From CBDCFL01 sp965216135 (GTDB taxonomy: Bacteria; Pseudomonadota; Alphaproteobacteria; Rhodobacterales; Rhodobacteraceae), in NCBI GenBank assembly GCA_965216135.1, contig CBDCFL010000023.1, positions 248,001 to 312,000 on the forward strand: a stretch of DNA of 64,000 nucleotides, read 5' to 3'. A model generated the notes under the pieces. It was not told the DNA's origin. It did no database searches and saw nothing but the letters and a program-made list of their open reading frames with translations. Of the stretch, positions 28,259 through 37,701 are shown piece after piece; the stretch's first letter is position 1; every line of letters starts with the position of its first letter. The position numbers were made by a program, and so were the translations under genes.

Positions 28259-29452
28259 TTACCCCTTCACCGCCGCCACGATCTTCTGCGCGCCGTCTTT
28301 CAGGTCATCCGCCGCGATCACGTTCAGCCCCGACGTATTGATAATCTCTTTGCCCTTTTCGACATTGGTGCCTTCCAGCCGCACCACCAGTGGCACTTTG
28401 AGGCCGACTTCTTTCACTGCCGCAACCACGCCCTCGGCGATCACATCGCAGCGCATGATGCCGCCGAAGATGTTGACCAGGATGCCTTTGACCTGATCGT
28501 CAGAGGTGATGATCTTGAAGGCCTCTGTCACCTTTTCCTTGGTCGCACCACCGCCGACATCCAGGAAATTGGCGGGCGACGAGCCGTAGAGCTTGATGAT
28601 GTCCATCGTCGCCATGGCCAGCCCGGCGCCGTTGACCATGCAGCCGATCTCGCCATCGAGCGAGATGTAGTTCAGGTCGAATTTTGATGCCGCGAGTTCC
28701 TTGGGGTCTTCCTCGGTCTCGTCGCGCAAAGCGGCGATATCGGCATGGCGGTAAACCGCGTTGCCGTCGAAACCCATCTTGGCGTCGAGGCATTTCAGGT
28801 CGCCCTCGGACGTGACGATCAGCGGATTGATTTCGATCATCTCGGCGTCTTTGTCGAGGAAGAGCTGATAGAGAATGCCCATCAGGGCGACGCATTGTTT
28901 GATCTGCTTGCCTTCAAGGCCGAGCATGAAGGCGATGCGGCGGCCATGGAATGCCTGATAACCGGTGGCCGGATCGACCGCGAAGGACAGGATTTTGTCG
29001 GGCGTCTTCGCCGCAACTTCTTCGATGTCCATGCCGCCCTCGGTCGAGCAGACAAAGCTGATGCGCGAGCTGCCGCGGTCGACCAGCAAGGCAAGGTAAA
29101 GTTCGCGCGCGATGTCGGCGCCGTCTTCGATATAGATGCGGTTGACGACCTTGCCCGCCGGGCCGGTCTGATGGGTGACCAGCGTGCGCCCCAGCATATG
29201 TTTGGCCTCGGCTTCGGCCTCTTCCACGGAATGGGCGAGCCGCACGCCGCCCTGATCACCGGCGTCGGCCTCTTTGAACTTGCCCTTGCCCCGGCCACCG
29301 GCATGGATCTGCGCCTTGACGACCCAGAGCGGGCCGTCGAGCTGACCGGCCATGGTTTTTGCATCCTCGGCGCGGGTGACGGGACGCCCATCCGAAACCG
29401 GCGCACCATAGCTGCGCAGCAGGGCCTTGGCCTGATATTCGTGAATATTCAT
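28259..29452 (-). CDS. sucC: succinate-CoA ligase subunit beta
   Basis: 397 residues, standard length. It starts MNIHEYQAKALLRSYGAPV, has the ATP-grasp domain (VVKAQIHAGGRGKGKFKEA) with metal-site sequence DAEMIEINPLIVT, and the C-terminal CoA-ligase domain (GAGLAMATMDIIKLYGSSPANFLDVGGGA). It forms the nucleotide-binding half of succinyl-CoA synthetase. It is the first gene of the minus-strand suc operon; a 40-bp operator-like palindrome lies about 100 bp upstream. Confidence 0.97.
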   Translation of the reverse strand: MNIHEYQAKALLRSYGAPVSDGRPVTRAEDAKTMAGQLDGPLWVVKAQIHAGGRGKGKFKEADAGDQGGVRLAHSVEEAEAEAKHMLGRTLVTHQTGPAGKVVNRIYIEDGADIARELYLALLVDRGSSRISFVCSTEGGMDIEEVAAKTPDKILSFAVDPATGYQAFHGRRIAFMLGLEGKQIKQCVALMGILYQLFLDKDAEMIEINPLIVTSEGDLKCLDAKMGFDGNAVYRHADIAALRDETEEDPKELAASKFDLNYISLDGEIGCMVNGAGLAMATMDIIKLYGSSPANFLDVGGGATKEKVTEAFKIITSDDQVKGILVNIFGGIMRCDVIAEGVVAAVKEVGLKVPLVVRLEGTNVEKGKEIINTSGLNVIAADDLKDGAQKIVAAVKG

Positions 29453-29556
29453 GAGGGTCCGTCCAGGTAACTATGTTCTGGTTACCGATTGGCATAAGAT
29501 GCAGTTGTGAATAAACGGTTTTTTACCTGTTAGTGCCATAACTGTGAACAATTCCT

Positions 29557-29596
29557 CAATATGTGATCACAGTAGGGAAACTGTGATCACATATTG
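29557..29596. promoter_or_regulatory. 40-bp perfect inverted repeat upstream of sucC
   Basis: Arms CAATATGTGATCACAGT (29557-29573) and ACTGTGATCACATATTG (29580-29596) pair perfectly over 17 bp around a 6-nt AGGGAA spacer. Each arm contains the 10-bp palindrome TGTGATCACA; the two palindromes are 20 bp apart, two helical turns. No T-run follows, so an operator is more likely than a terminator. It sits between the suc operon and the LysR gene, both read away from or across it on the minus strand. Confidence 0.8.
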
Positions 29597-29672
29597 AAAG
29601 TGGCGAACTTGAATGCATCTTGAGAGGAAAATCGACGGCGCTAAGAATTTGCGCGAAAATGCACGACCAATA

Positions 29673-30569
29673 TCAGATATTTTCGTATCGCGTCGGCATT
29701 TCGCGGGCGACGACGATCGCTGCGCGGTCGATGAAGACGCGGACTTTCGGCTCAATGTATTCACGGTCGACATAGACCAGATGGGTCGGCAATTCGCGCC
29801 CGACGATGTCGGCCAGCGCGATGTTCAACTGCCCGGCGCGGATTTGGTTGGCGATGACCGCCGAGGGCATCAAAGCCAGGCCGAGACCCTTCAAGGCCGC
29901 GTCGTGAGCGAACTCAAGTTGGTTGGCAATTAGCCTGCCGTGGACCTCGACGCTGCCACCGGCCATCAGCGGCCAAGCGCGGGCCGGTATCCAGTTTTGG
30001 GAAAACCCGACGATACAATTATGGCTTGCAAGATCGGCGGCGGTCGCCGGGGTGCCGTTGGCGTCGAGATAATCTGGCGAGCCGACCACAACCAGACGAT
30101 CCGACGACACGCGGCGGGCGATCAGGTTGGGATCGGCAATTTCGCCGACGCGGACCGCCACGTCCACGCCGTCGGCCACCAGGTCAACATGTTGGGTGGT
30201 CGCGCGCAATTCCAGCGATAATTCGGGAAAATCCTGCAACAGCCCCAGAAACATGTCGCGAAAATGCGGGCCGGTGACCGAGACCCGCAACAGGCCACGC
30301 GGCACATCGTCCAGCCGCCGCACGCTGGCCCAGGTTTCTTCGGCGTCACCGACCACGCGGCGGGCGCGGCGGTGAAGTTCCTGGCCGGCATCGGTCAGCA
30401 CCAGACGGGTTGTGCGCCGGTGCATCAAGCGGACCGACAGCGCCGCCTCGAGCCCCGACATCCGGCGGCTGAGCGTGGCGCGCTCGACCCCCAACTCGCG
30501 GGCGGCGCCCGATATGCTTCCGGCGCGCACGACGGCGAGAAATTCGATCATTCTGTCGATGCTTGGCAT
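29673..30569 (-). CDS. LysR-family transcriptional regulator
   Basis: 298 residues from the ATG at 30569. The N-terminal helix-turn-helix (MIEFLAVVRAGSISGAARELG, RATLSRRMSGLEAALSVRLMHR) and the substrate-binding domain (LRVSVTGPHFRDMFLGLLQDFPEL, DVAVRVGEIADPNLIARRV) match the CrgA/AaeR-like subgroup. It is divergent from a gene that originally encoded a glyoxalase-type protein, now only a 25-codon remnant, so its target may be lost. Confidence 0.93.
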   Translation of the reverse strand: MPSIDRMIEFLAVVRAGSISGAARELGVERATLSRRMSGLEAALSVRLMHRRTTRLVLTDAGQELHRRARRVVGDAEETWASVRRLDDVPRGLLRVSVTGPHFRDMFLGLLQDFPELSLELRATTQHVDLVADGVDVAVRVGEIADPNLIARRVSSDRLVVVGSPDYLDANGTPATAADLASHNCIVGFSQNWIPARAWPLMAGGSVEVHGRLIANQLEFAHDAALKGLGLALMPSAVIANQIRAGQLNIALADIVGRELPTHLVYVDREYIEPKVRVFIDRAAIVVAREMPTRYENI

Positions 30570-30674
30570 GTGTCCAAAATGCACAGGTAATGTGAAAATT
30601 ACAAGTCTGCGATAGACGCGACACATGACTAATTTCCTGATCAGACGAAACGACACAATGAATGGACAAGGCAC

Positions 30675-30833
30675 ATGCTTGATATCAGCAATATCGATCA
30701 CGTCGGCATTCGCGTCGCGGATAGGGAAAAATCCGTGGCTTTTTACGAGCTGTCGGCCGAACAGCTTGCCGACATCGGGGTTGTTCGCGAAGCGGCGCGT
30801 CAGGAGGCCGCAAAGTGGTTTTGGCAGGATTAG
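30675..30833 (+). pseudogene. 52-residue chimera: glyoxalase/VOC N-terminus joined to a DUF1127-like tail
   Basis: The ATG at 30675 starts MLDISNIDHVGIRVADREK and SVAFYE, the first strand of a VOC metalloenzyme. The frame then changes to LSAEQLADIGVVREAARQEA, which looks like the C-terminal DUF1127 pattern, and ends KWFWQD with a TAG at 30831. An in-frame deletion between two genes would produce this. Whether it is expressed is unknown. Confidence 0.6.
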
Positions 30834-30906
30834 AAACGGTTGGGTTGGTTCAAAAGCCCAGGCTCTAGCCGTTCCAGCGCCACTAACAACTAGGGGGTGT
30901 TGACGT

Positions 30907-31658
30907 TCATCGTGTTTGAATGACGATTGCAGCAAGCGAGATGAATGCTTTGAAGCTGTCATCTGTTTTGCAGGAACGCATTGCGATCCCTCTGTATTCC
31001 TTCAGCTTTCCGAAGAAGTTTTCGACCAGGTGACGCCATTTGTAGGTGTGGCGGTCGAACTCCGCCGGGAAGCGGCGGTTTGATTTTGGAGGGATTACCG
31101 GCTCGATCCCGGCACTGGTCAGCGCTTCGCGCAGCCAGTTCGCGTCGAAGGCACGGTCGGCGAGAAACTGGTCGCAGGTGAGGCCCTCGATCAGTGCGGC
31201 GGTACCCCGCAGGTCATGCGCCTGACCGGGCAGAAGGCGGAAGTCGATCAGATTGCCGAGCGCGTCCGTCAGAGCCATGATCTTTGTCGTTATCCCGCCG
31301 CGAGAGCGTCCGATGGCTTGGCTTTGAGTCCCCCTTTTGCGCCCTGACCGTGTCGGTGGACTTTGACGATACTACCGTCGATCATCGTGTATTCGAAGTC
31401 TGCATCTTCGGCTAATACCCTGAACATACGATAGAAAGCGTCGGCCCTCACCCACCTTCGGAAGCGCTTGAACACGCTGTTCCAGCGCCCGAACTCTTCC
31501 GGCAGGTCGCGCCAGGGGCATCCGGTCCGCGAGATCCAGAGAACTGCCTCGACAAACCGGCGCGGGTCAGGGCCGGTGCGACCGGGGTCGCATTCCCGGC
31601 CAAGGCAGTGCGGTGCGATGACAGCCCATTGGGCGTCGGTCAGAACTGTGCGGATCAA
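30907..31658 (-). CDS. IS5-family transposase, copy 1 (two frames joined by -1 frameshift)
   Basis: Frame 1 from 31658 (MIRTVLTDAQWAVIAPHCLG, RFVEAVLWISRTGCPWRDLP, then FEYTMIDGSIVKVHRHGQGA) ends at about 31290. Frame 2 continues TQSQAIGRSRGGITTKI and DALGNLIDFRLLPGQAHD, then LADRAFDANW, KWRHLVENFFGKLKEYR and ends at 30907. The DDE residues are split between the frames. The switch falls at AAAAGGGGG (plus-strand 31330-31338). This organisation is usual for the IS427 group. Confidence 0.9.
31330..31338 (-). other. slippery sequence for -1 frameshift in the IS5 transposase
   Basis: The minus strand reads AAAAGGGGG within GCA-AAA-GGG-GGA. A -1 slip changes GLKAKPSDALAAG-stop into TQSQAIGRSRGG, which is the conserved transposase sequence. 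Confidence 0.7.
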
Positions 31659-33868
31659 GGCTGCTCTCCTCTGTTTGCAACCTTGAATCAGTCATCAGCC
31701 GATTTGGGAATCCCTAAACGTCAACAAGCCCTAGTTGAGTTTCCGAAAATATTACGCCGCCTTGTCGTGGTATGCGCGACGCGTTCAGTTCAACATTGGT
31801 GGTGACAATGCGGCTTGATCGCCACTAGTCTGTCCGTTGAAATGGCCAAATTAGAGAATGCTCCGCCGTTAGAACCGCAAAAACGTGTAAGTGAAGCAAC
31901 GCTGCAGGTTCTTGGTGGGTTTTCGTTGCGCGACGGTCTTGACCGGCCCCCCGCAAAAGCCGCCTGCTGCTGGCCTTCTTGGCGATGCCAACGGGGCAGG
32001 TGCGCAATCGCGAACAGCTGGCTTCGCTGCTGTGGGCCGACCGGCAAGACGATCAGGCCCGTGGCAGCCTGCGCACAGCTTTGACGGGCATCCGCCGCGC
32101 GCTCGGAGATGATGCGTTGATTGTCGAGCAGGACACGGTTGCACTGCGCCCGGGCGTTCTGACCAGCGATTATGACCGGCTAAGAACCCTGTCAGATGGC
32201 GGCGCGGCCATTGCAAGTTTGGCAGATATTTACCCCGGCCCGTTCCTGGATGGTCTGGATCAGGACGGCGATCAGTTGTCCGATTGGTTGGCCGCCACGC
32301 ACAGCGAATGCGCCGATCTGGCGATCGCCGTGCTGGAAAAATCCGCCGCACAGGCCGCCGATACGGGCGACAACCAGTCGGCGATCACTCTACTGCGCGA
32401 CAGCCTGACGCTGGAACCGCTGCGCGAAACCACCCATCGCGCGATCATGCAGGCCTATGCGGCGATCGGGGAGCAGGCGATGGCGATGGCGCAGTTTCGG
32501 ACCTGCAAGGAACTGCTGCTCTTGGAACTGAACGCCGAACCGGACCCGGAAACCAAGGCACTGGCCGACAGCATTGCGCTGAAAGACGTCGGCGCGGTCA
32601 ATGCTCTGCAACAGGGCGCCGCATCGCTTGGTGCAGCTTTGGCCGCGACGGGGATGCCTGATGCGGAAAACCGGTCCGACACTTTGGCAATCGCGGTCCT
32701 GCCCTTCGTGAACGTGAGCGGCGACACCGAACAGAATTATTTCGCCGATGGCATTACCGAAGACATCATCACCGACCTGGGTGAGGTGGACGACCTGGCC
32801 GTAGCCGCCAAAGGCACAAGCCAGATTTACCGGGGCGCGGCGTTAGCACCGGCGCAAATTTCACGGGAACTGGGGGTGCGGTATTTGCTGGAAGGCAGCG
32901 TGCGCAAATCCGGGCAAGCCGTCCGCATCTCGGCCCATCTGATCGACGCGCAGACCAACCTTCAGATTTGGGCCGAACGCTATGACCGCCAGCTTGACAA
33001 TATATTCGAGCTGCAAAGCGACATATCACGCGCCATCGTCGGTGCGCTAAAACTGAACTTAAAAACCTCACGCAGGCATGTCGCCAGCAGCCGAACGACG
33101 ACCAGTGCACAGGCGTATCAGCTTTACTTGCGGGGCCGGGATCTGTTGCGCGACCGCACCAAGCCCGGAACCCGTCTAGCGCGTGAATTGTTTGCGCAGG
33201 CGGTCGCGCTGGACCCCAATTACGCGCTTGGTCACGCCGGTCTGGCCGAAACGATGACCCTTATGGTGACAAACTTCAACGCTGATGCAGGGCTGTTACA
33301 GGACGCGCTGAAAATAAGTGACAGGTCGATGGAAATAAATCCGTCGCTGCCAGAAGTCCGCGCGGCAAGGGGGCAGCTTCTCGGGTATTTGGGCGACACC
33401 TCTGGCACCAAGGAAAACTTTCACAAAGCAATCAAGATTGGGCCCAACTACATCGAAGCGCACCACTATTTCGGTATGTTCTACATGCTGCGACAGGCCG
33501 ATCTGGAAAACGCTTGCCCATCCTTTCAAAACGCGTTCGAGATCGACAATCAATACATTAATTCCGGTGTCATGCAGATGAGTTGTTTGCACGGTCTCGA
33601 CCGGCTCGAAGACGAAAGGGTGGTTGCCGCAAAAGTGTTGAAGGCCGCACGGCAAAGGGTCTCGCGGGACGTTTATCATTACGACGCGACTAGGGGGTGT
33701 TGACGTTCATCGTGTTTGAATGACGATTGCAGCAAGCGAGATGAATGCTTTGAAGCTGTCATCTGTTTTGCAGGAACGCATTGCGATCCCTCTGTATTCC
33801 TTCAGCTTTCCGAAGAAGTTTTCGACCAGGTGACGCCATTTGTAGGTGTGGCGGTCGGCCGGGAAGCG

Positions 33869-33905
33869 AACATTGATCCGCCATTTGGCATGAAGGGACA
33901 TGATC
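33869..33905. repeat. remnant of an IS630 type A left end inside IS5 copy 2
   Basis: The 37 bp contain CATTGATC, GCCATTTGGCATG and GGGACATGATCTT in the same order as the left 70 bp of type A, with about 11 bp deleted. It separates the two partial IS5 copies and marks an older IS630 event or a recombination junction. Confidence 0.6.
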
Positions 33906-34053
33906 TTGAAGCTGTCATCTGTTTTGCAGGAACGCATTGCGATCCCTCTGTATTCCTTCAGCTTTCCGAAGAAGTTTTCGACCAGGTGACGCCATTTGTA
34001 GGTGTGGCGGTCGAACTCCGCCGGGAAGCGGCGGTTTGATTTTGGAGGGATTA

Positions 34054-35218
34054 TACCAACGGTCATTGATCAGAACCCATGCGCCCATTTGCGCATGCCG
34101 AGGGACATGATCTTCCATGGTTGGTCGATGAGGTTGTTCCAGGCTTGGCAGCACAGCGCGACGATGTCTTCGTAGGATTTGAAGATCCGGTTCGACAACC
34201 AGTTGTCGCGCATGAATTGCCAGACATTCTCCACCGGGTTCAACTCGGGCGATCGTGGCGGCAGCGCCAGGACGGTGATGTTGTCGGGGATCGCCAGCTT
34301 GGGCGTCAAGTGCCAACCGGCCTGATCGACGATCAGCACCGCATGGGTGCCGGGATCGACGGCGGCACTGATCTCGATGAGGTGCGCCGCCATGGCGTCG
34401 GTGTCGCACCAGGGCATGACCAGCCCGGCGCCTTTCCTCTTCGCGGGACAGATCGCGCCGAAGATATAGGCCCATTCGGTGCGCTGGTCGCGGGGCACCC
34501 GCGGGCGCGTGCCACGTCTGGCCCATCGGCGTGTGAGCTTATTCTTCTGGCCGATGCGGGCTTCATCTTGCCACCACAGCTCTATCTCGACGCCTTTCGG
34601 GAGCCTCGCCCGGATCTTCGCCAGTTCGGCGGGGAAGTTTTTTTTAAAAGCCTCGACGGCCAGCTCGTTTTGCGCGTAGTGGCGCGGCCGCGCCGAGATC
34701 TTGGCGAAGCCGAGCGCCTTCAACTCGCGCCCGACCGTGGTCTCGTCGAGCGAGATGGCGAACGTCTCCAAGAGCCACCGCGCCAGGTCCTTGCGCCGCC
34801 AGCGCACGACGCCGTCCACCGCCGGGACCGGGCCGGCCTCAACAACCTCCGCCAGTGCGCGGCGGTGATCGGCGTTGAGCTTCGAGGGTGCGCCCGGTGA
34901 CTTCCCATCGACCAGCCCGTCCGGTCCGCGGGCGTTGAAGCGCAGCACCCAGTCGCGAATGATCTGCAGACCGACGCCGCCGATCCGCGACGCATCCGTC
35001 CTGCTGCCACCATCGTAGACCTCGGCCAACGCCAGCAGACGACGGCTCTGGGTCGCGTCCCTGGTCCTCTTCGCGAGGCGCCGCAGTGAGACGCTGTCAA
35101 AATCGTTCCGTAAGTCGATAGGCGCTGCCATGGCGAACCTCATTGGTTCACCACATTGAGTCAGAGATCGGACCGCTTGGGAATCCCCAACGTGAGTCAG
35201 GCATTCCGCTCAGTGGTA
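34054..35218 (-). mobile_element. IS630-family element type A, copy 2 (1165 bp), nested in IS5
   Basis: Begins TACCAACGGTCATTGATCAG and ends CAGTGGTA, flanked by TTA on both sides (34051-34053, 35219-35221). The uninterrupted target is seen in IS5 copy 1 as GGGATTACCGGCTCG, so the insertion site is proven by comparison inside this window. Confidence 0.93.
34070..35143 (-). CDS. IS630-family transposase (type A, copy 2)
   Basis: 357 residues, essentially identical to copy 1; visible differences are R for G in CPAKRKGAG, T for A in VDPGTHAVL, and M for I near the C-terminus (SLGMRKWAHGF). The DDE motifs WWQDEARIG, LIVDQAGWH and NPVENVWQF are intact and the A8 run keeps a single frame. Probably still functional. 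Confidence 0.92.
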   Translation of the reverse strand: MRFAMAAPIDLRNDFDSVSLRRLAKRTRDATQSRRLLALAEVYDGGSRTDASRIGGVGLQIIRDWVLRFNARGPDGLVDGKSPGAPSKLNADHRRALAEVVEAGPVPAVDGVVRWRRKDLARWLLETFAISLDETTVGRELKALGFAKISARPRHYAQNELAVEAFKKNFPAELAKIRARLPKGVEIELWWQDEARIGQKNKLTRRWARRGTRPRVPRDQRTEWAYIFGAICPAKRKGAGLVMPWCDTDAMAAHLIEISAAVDPGTHAVLIVDQAGWHLTPKLAIPDNITVLALPPRSPELNPVENVWQFMRDNWLSNRIFKSYEDIVALCCQAWNNLIDQPWKIMSLGMRKWAHGF

Positions 35219-36139
35219 TTACCGGCTCGATCCCGGCACTGGTCAGCGCTTCGCGCAGCCAGTTCGCGTCGAAGGCACGGTCGGCGAGAAACTGGTCGCA
35301 GGTGAGGCCCTCGATCAGTGCGGCGGTACCCCGCAGGTCATGCGCCTGACCGGGCAGAAGGCGGAAGTCGATCAGATTGCCGAGCGCGTCCGTCAGAGCC
35401 ATGATCTTTGTCGTTATCCCGCCGCGAGAGCGTCCGATGGCTTGGCTTTGAGTCCCCCTTTTGCGCCCTGACCGTGTCGGTGGACTTTGACGATACTACC
35501 GTCGATCATCGTGTATTCGAAGTCTGCATCTTCGGCTAATACCCTGAACATCGATAGAAAGCGTCGGCCCTCACCCACCTTCGGAAGCGCTTGAACACGC
35601 TGTTCCAGCGCCCGAACTCTTCCGGCAGGTTGCGCCAGGGGCATCCGGTCCGCGAGATCCAGAGAACTGCCTCGACAAACCGGCGCGGGTCAGGGCCGGT
35701 GCGACCGGGGTCGCATTCCCGGCCAAGGCAGTGCGGTGCGATGACAGCCCATTGGGCGTCGGTCAGAACTGTGCGGATCAAGGCTGCTCTCCTCTGTTTG
35801 CAACCTTGAATCAGTCATCAGCCGATTTGGGAATCCCTAAACGTCAACAAGCCCTAGCGCGATTGCAGAGGCATTGAATGTTCTGGGCGAAACCGGGGAA
35901 GCGCGCCGCTGGCTTGCCATTGCCGCTGCATTTGACTTGCGCGAACCGCGGGCGATCTACAATCTCGCTTGCGCCTACGCTAAGTTCGGACTGATTAGCG
36001 AAGCGCTGGTCAATCTCGAGAACGCGCTGCAGGTTGGTCTTTCGGAGGGACAAAGATATTTCATGAAAACTGCTGACCCCGATCTCATGATACTGCGCCA
36101 AGACCCCAGATTTGACGCACTGGTCTTGCGGTTCGAAAC

Positions 36140-36358
36140 TTAACCTGGGCGCAGCCACAGTCGGTTCACATCGCGCTGGGCGCGTTTTAGCCGCTTTGCC
36201 TTGTCGTTTTGGTAACACGGGCGGGTTCGGTTGGTTCGCTGGGATCGCCGAATTCTCACGATCATTCCGAAAATGGCCCCGATCCATTTACCGGCGGCAC
36301 GCGTATGGCGTTGCATGGGCGGGGCGGGGATGTGTGCGTTGGTTGCTGAAACTGTCAT
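36140..36358 (-). CDS. small basic hypothetical protein
   Basis: 72 residues from the ATG at 36358, preceded by GAGGAG at 7 bp, a convincing ribosome site. The product MTVSATNAHIPAPPMQRHT is followed by a weak hydrophobic stretch (WIGAIFGMIVRI) and a very basic C-terminal half (RRSQRTNRTRP, KAKRLKRAQRD). No family is recognised. It fills most of the gap between the BTAD pseudogene tail and mdh; 36359-36569 shows no other gene. Confidence 0.5.
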   Translation of the reverse strand: MTVSATNAHIPAPPMQRHTRAAGKWIGAIFGMIVRIRRSQRTNRTRPCYQNDKAKRLKRAQRDVNRLWLRPG

Positions 36359-36569
36359 GGTCGTGCTCCTCGGTTAGGGTTCGATTTGTTGGAACCAACC
36401 TGCAGGACCACCGTTAAAGCGGTGCGAATTGTTCAGATGCCGTTCGTGTTTCGACCGCTAATTATGCGTCAATTCCCATAATTCCGCATGGGCCCGAGCG
36501 AAATCCGCACGCAAAAGGCCGAACCCAATGAGCCCGGCCATTTTTCGATGAATAATTTGGCGGGGGCGT

Positions 36570-37532
36570 TCACCCCAGATTGCCGTCAATCCCCTTGCAT
36601 GCCGCAACCAGGCCTTTGACCGCCTCGACGGATTTGTCGAACATCACCTGTTCGTCCTTGTTGAGCTTGATCTCGACGACCCGCTCGATCCCGCCCGCGC
36701 CGATCACGGTGGGCACGCCGACATACATCGCCTTGAGCCCGTAAGCGCCTGCAACATGGGCCGCACAGGGCAGCAGGCGCTTTTGGTCCTTGAGGAAGGC
36801 TTCGGCCATTTCGATGGCGCTGGCGGCGGGGGCGTAAAAGGCCGAGCCATTGCCCAAGAGGCCGACGATCTCGGCGCCGCCGTCGCGGGTGCGCTGAACG
36901 ATTGCGTCGAGCTTTTCCTGGCTGGTCCAGCCCATTGCCACCAGATCGGGCAGCGGGATACCGGCAACCGTCGAATAACGGGTCAGCGGCACCATCGTGT
37001 CGCCGTGTCCGCCGAGCACGAAGGCGGTGACATCCTTGACCGAGACATTGAATTCTTCGGCCAGGAAATGGCGGAAACGGGCTGAATCGAGCACCCCGGC
37101 CATGCCGCAAACCTTTTCGGTCGGCAGGCCGGAATATTGCTGCAACGCCCAGACCATCGCGTCCAGCGGGTTGGTGATGCAGATGACAAATGCGCCGGGC
37201 GCGTTGGCTTTGATGCCCTGGCCGACGGCTTTCATCACCTTGAGGTTGATGCCCAGGAGGTCGTCGCGGCTCATCCCCGGTTTACGGGGCACCCCAGCGG
37301 TGACGATACAGACATCGGCACCCGCAATATCGGCGTAATCGTTGGTGCCTTTCATGCCAGCGTCGACCTTGGAAACCGGCGTGCTTTCGGCGATGTCAAG
37401 GCCCTTGCCCTGCGGCGTGCCTTCCATGATGTCGAACAGGATGATGTCGCCGAGTTCTTTCAGAGCTGCGAGATGGGCGAGCGTGCCGCCGATTTGCCCT
37501 GCTCCGATCAGTGCGATCCTGGGTCTGGCCAT
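36570..37532 (-). CDS. mdh: malate dehydrogenase (LDH-like type)
   Basis: 320 residues, standard for the alphaproteobacterial NAD-dependent enzyme. Nucleotide site ALIGAGQIGGTLAHL with the NAD-specific Asp in IILFDIMEG, substrate arginines in GVPRKPGMSRDDLL, CITNPLDAMVWAL, and catalytic His in VLGGHGDTMVPL. It interconverts malate and oxaloacetate. It lies upstream of sucC on the same strand, as in other Rhodobacterales, but here 7 kb of IS-rich DNA separates them. Confidence 0.97.
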   Translation of the reverse strand: MARPRIALIGAGQIGGTLAHLAALKELGDIILFDIMEGTPQGKGLDIAESTPVSKVDAGMKGTNDYADIAGADVCIVTAGVPRKPGMSRDDLLGINLKVMKAVGQGIKANAPGAFVICITNPLDAMVWALQQYSGLPTEKVCGMAGVLDSARFRHFLAEEFNVSVKDVTAFVLGGHGDTMVPLTRYSTVAGIPLPDLVAMGWTSQEKLDAIVQRTRDGGAEIVGLLGNGSAFYAPAASAIEMAEAFLKDQKRLLPCAAHVAGAYGLKAMYVGVPTVIGAGGIERVVEIKLNKDEQVMFDKSVEAVKGLVAACKGIDGNLG

Positions 37533-37701
37533 GGTATTCTCCCCCTGGGCGATAATTTTTCAGCGCGAGGCTTATGACGTTCCGCCACGCGGTGCAAGCA
37601 AGCGGCGGCGCGGCAAAATGGCCGGGGCGGCGATGGCCTTCGTTGATAGCGTGGGATAGTGACCGGCACGGCCGGTTATCGCGGCGCTATGCGGTGGGTT
37701 C

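Larger units (their letters stand above)
30893..31731 (-). mobile_element. IS5-family (IS427 group) element, copy 1 (839 bp)
   Basis: The ends are GGGGGTGTTGACGTTCATCG and, read inward from the right, GGGCTTGTTGACGTTTAGGG. They are flanked by TA on both sides (30891-30892, 31732-31733). It encodes a transposase in two overlapping frames. Copy 2 at 33693-35854 is disrupted. Confidence 0.9.
33707..35781 (-). pseudogene. IS5-family transposase copy 2 (broken)
   Basis: Pieces of the copy 1 protein can be followed: N-terminal MIRTVLTDAQWAVIAPHC from 35781, a one-base deletion near 35551 changing the frame after ADAFYR, DALGNLIDFRLLPGQ to about 35222, then the IS630 insertion, and the C-terminal KWRHLVENFFGKLKEYR twice because of the internal duplication. 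Confidence 0.88.
33693..35854 (-). mobile_element. IS5-family element copy 2, rearranged and carrying IS630 type A copy 2
   Basis: The ends match copy 1 and are flanked by TA (33691-33692 and 35855-35856). Inside, the left part is duplicated: 33750-33857 recurs at 33906-34013, with a 37-bp stretch resembling the IS630 type A left end between them. A complete IS630 type A element occupies 34054-35218. One base is missing near 35551 compared with copy 1. The element is clearly inactive. Confidence 0.88.
31842..36143 (+). pseudogene. BTAD/TolB-like/TPR transcriptional regulator, frameshifted and split by IS5
   Basis: The ATG at 31842 starts MAKLENAPPLEPQKRV and LQVLGGFSLRDGLDR. A deletion near 31955 shifts the frame; KSRLLLAFLAMP onward then reads to 33690: winged helix (NREQLASLLWADRQ), BTAD helices, a TolB-like part (AIAVLPFVNVSGD, YLLEGSVRKSG) and TPRs. 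IS5 copy 2 splits the gene at a TA; after it, from 35857, AIAEALNVLGETGEARRWL and further TPR sequence run to 36143. Removing the element with one TA gives DATSAIAEAL in frame. The family resembles SARP-type or cyclase-associated regulators. Confidence 0.82.
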
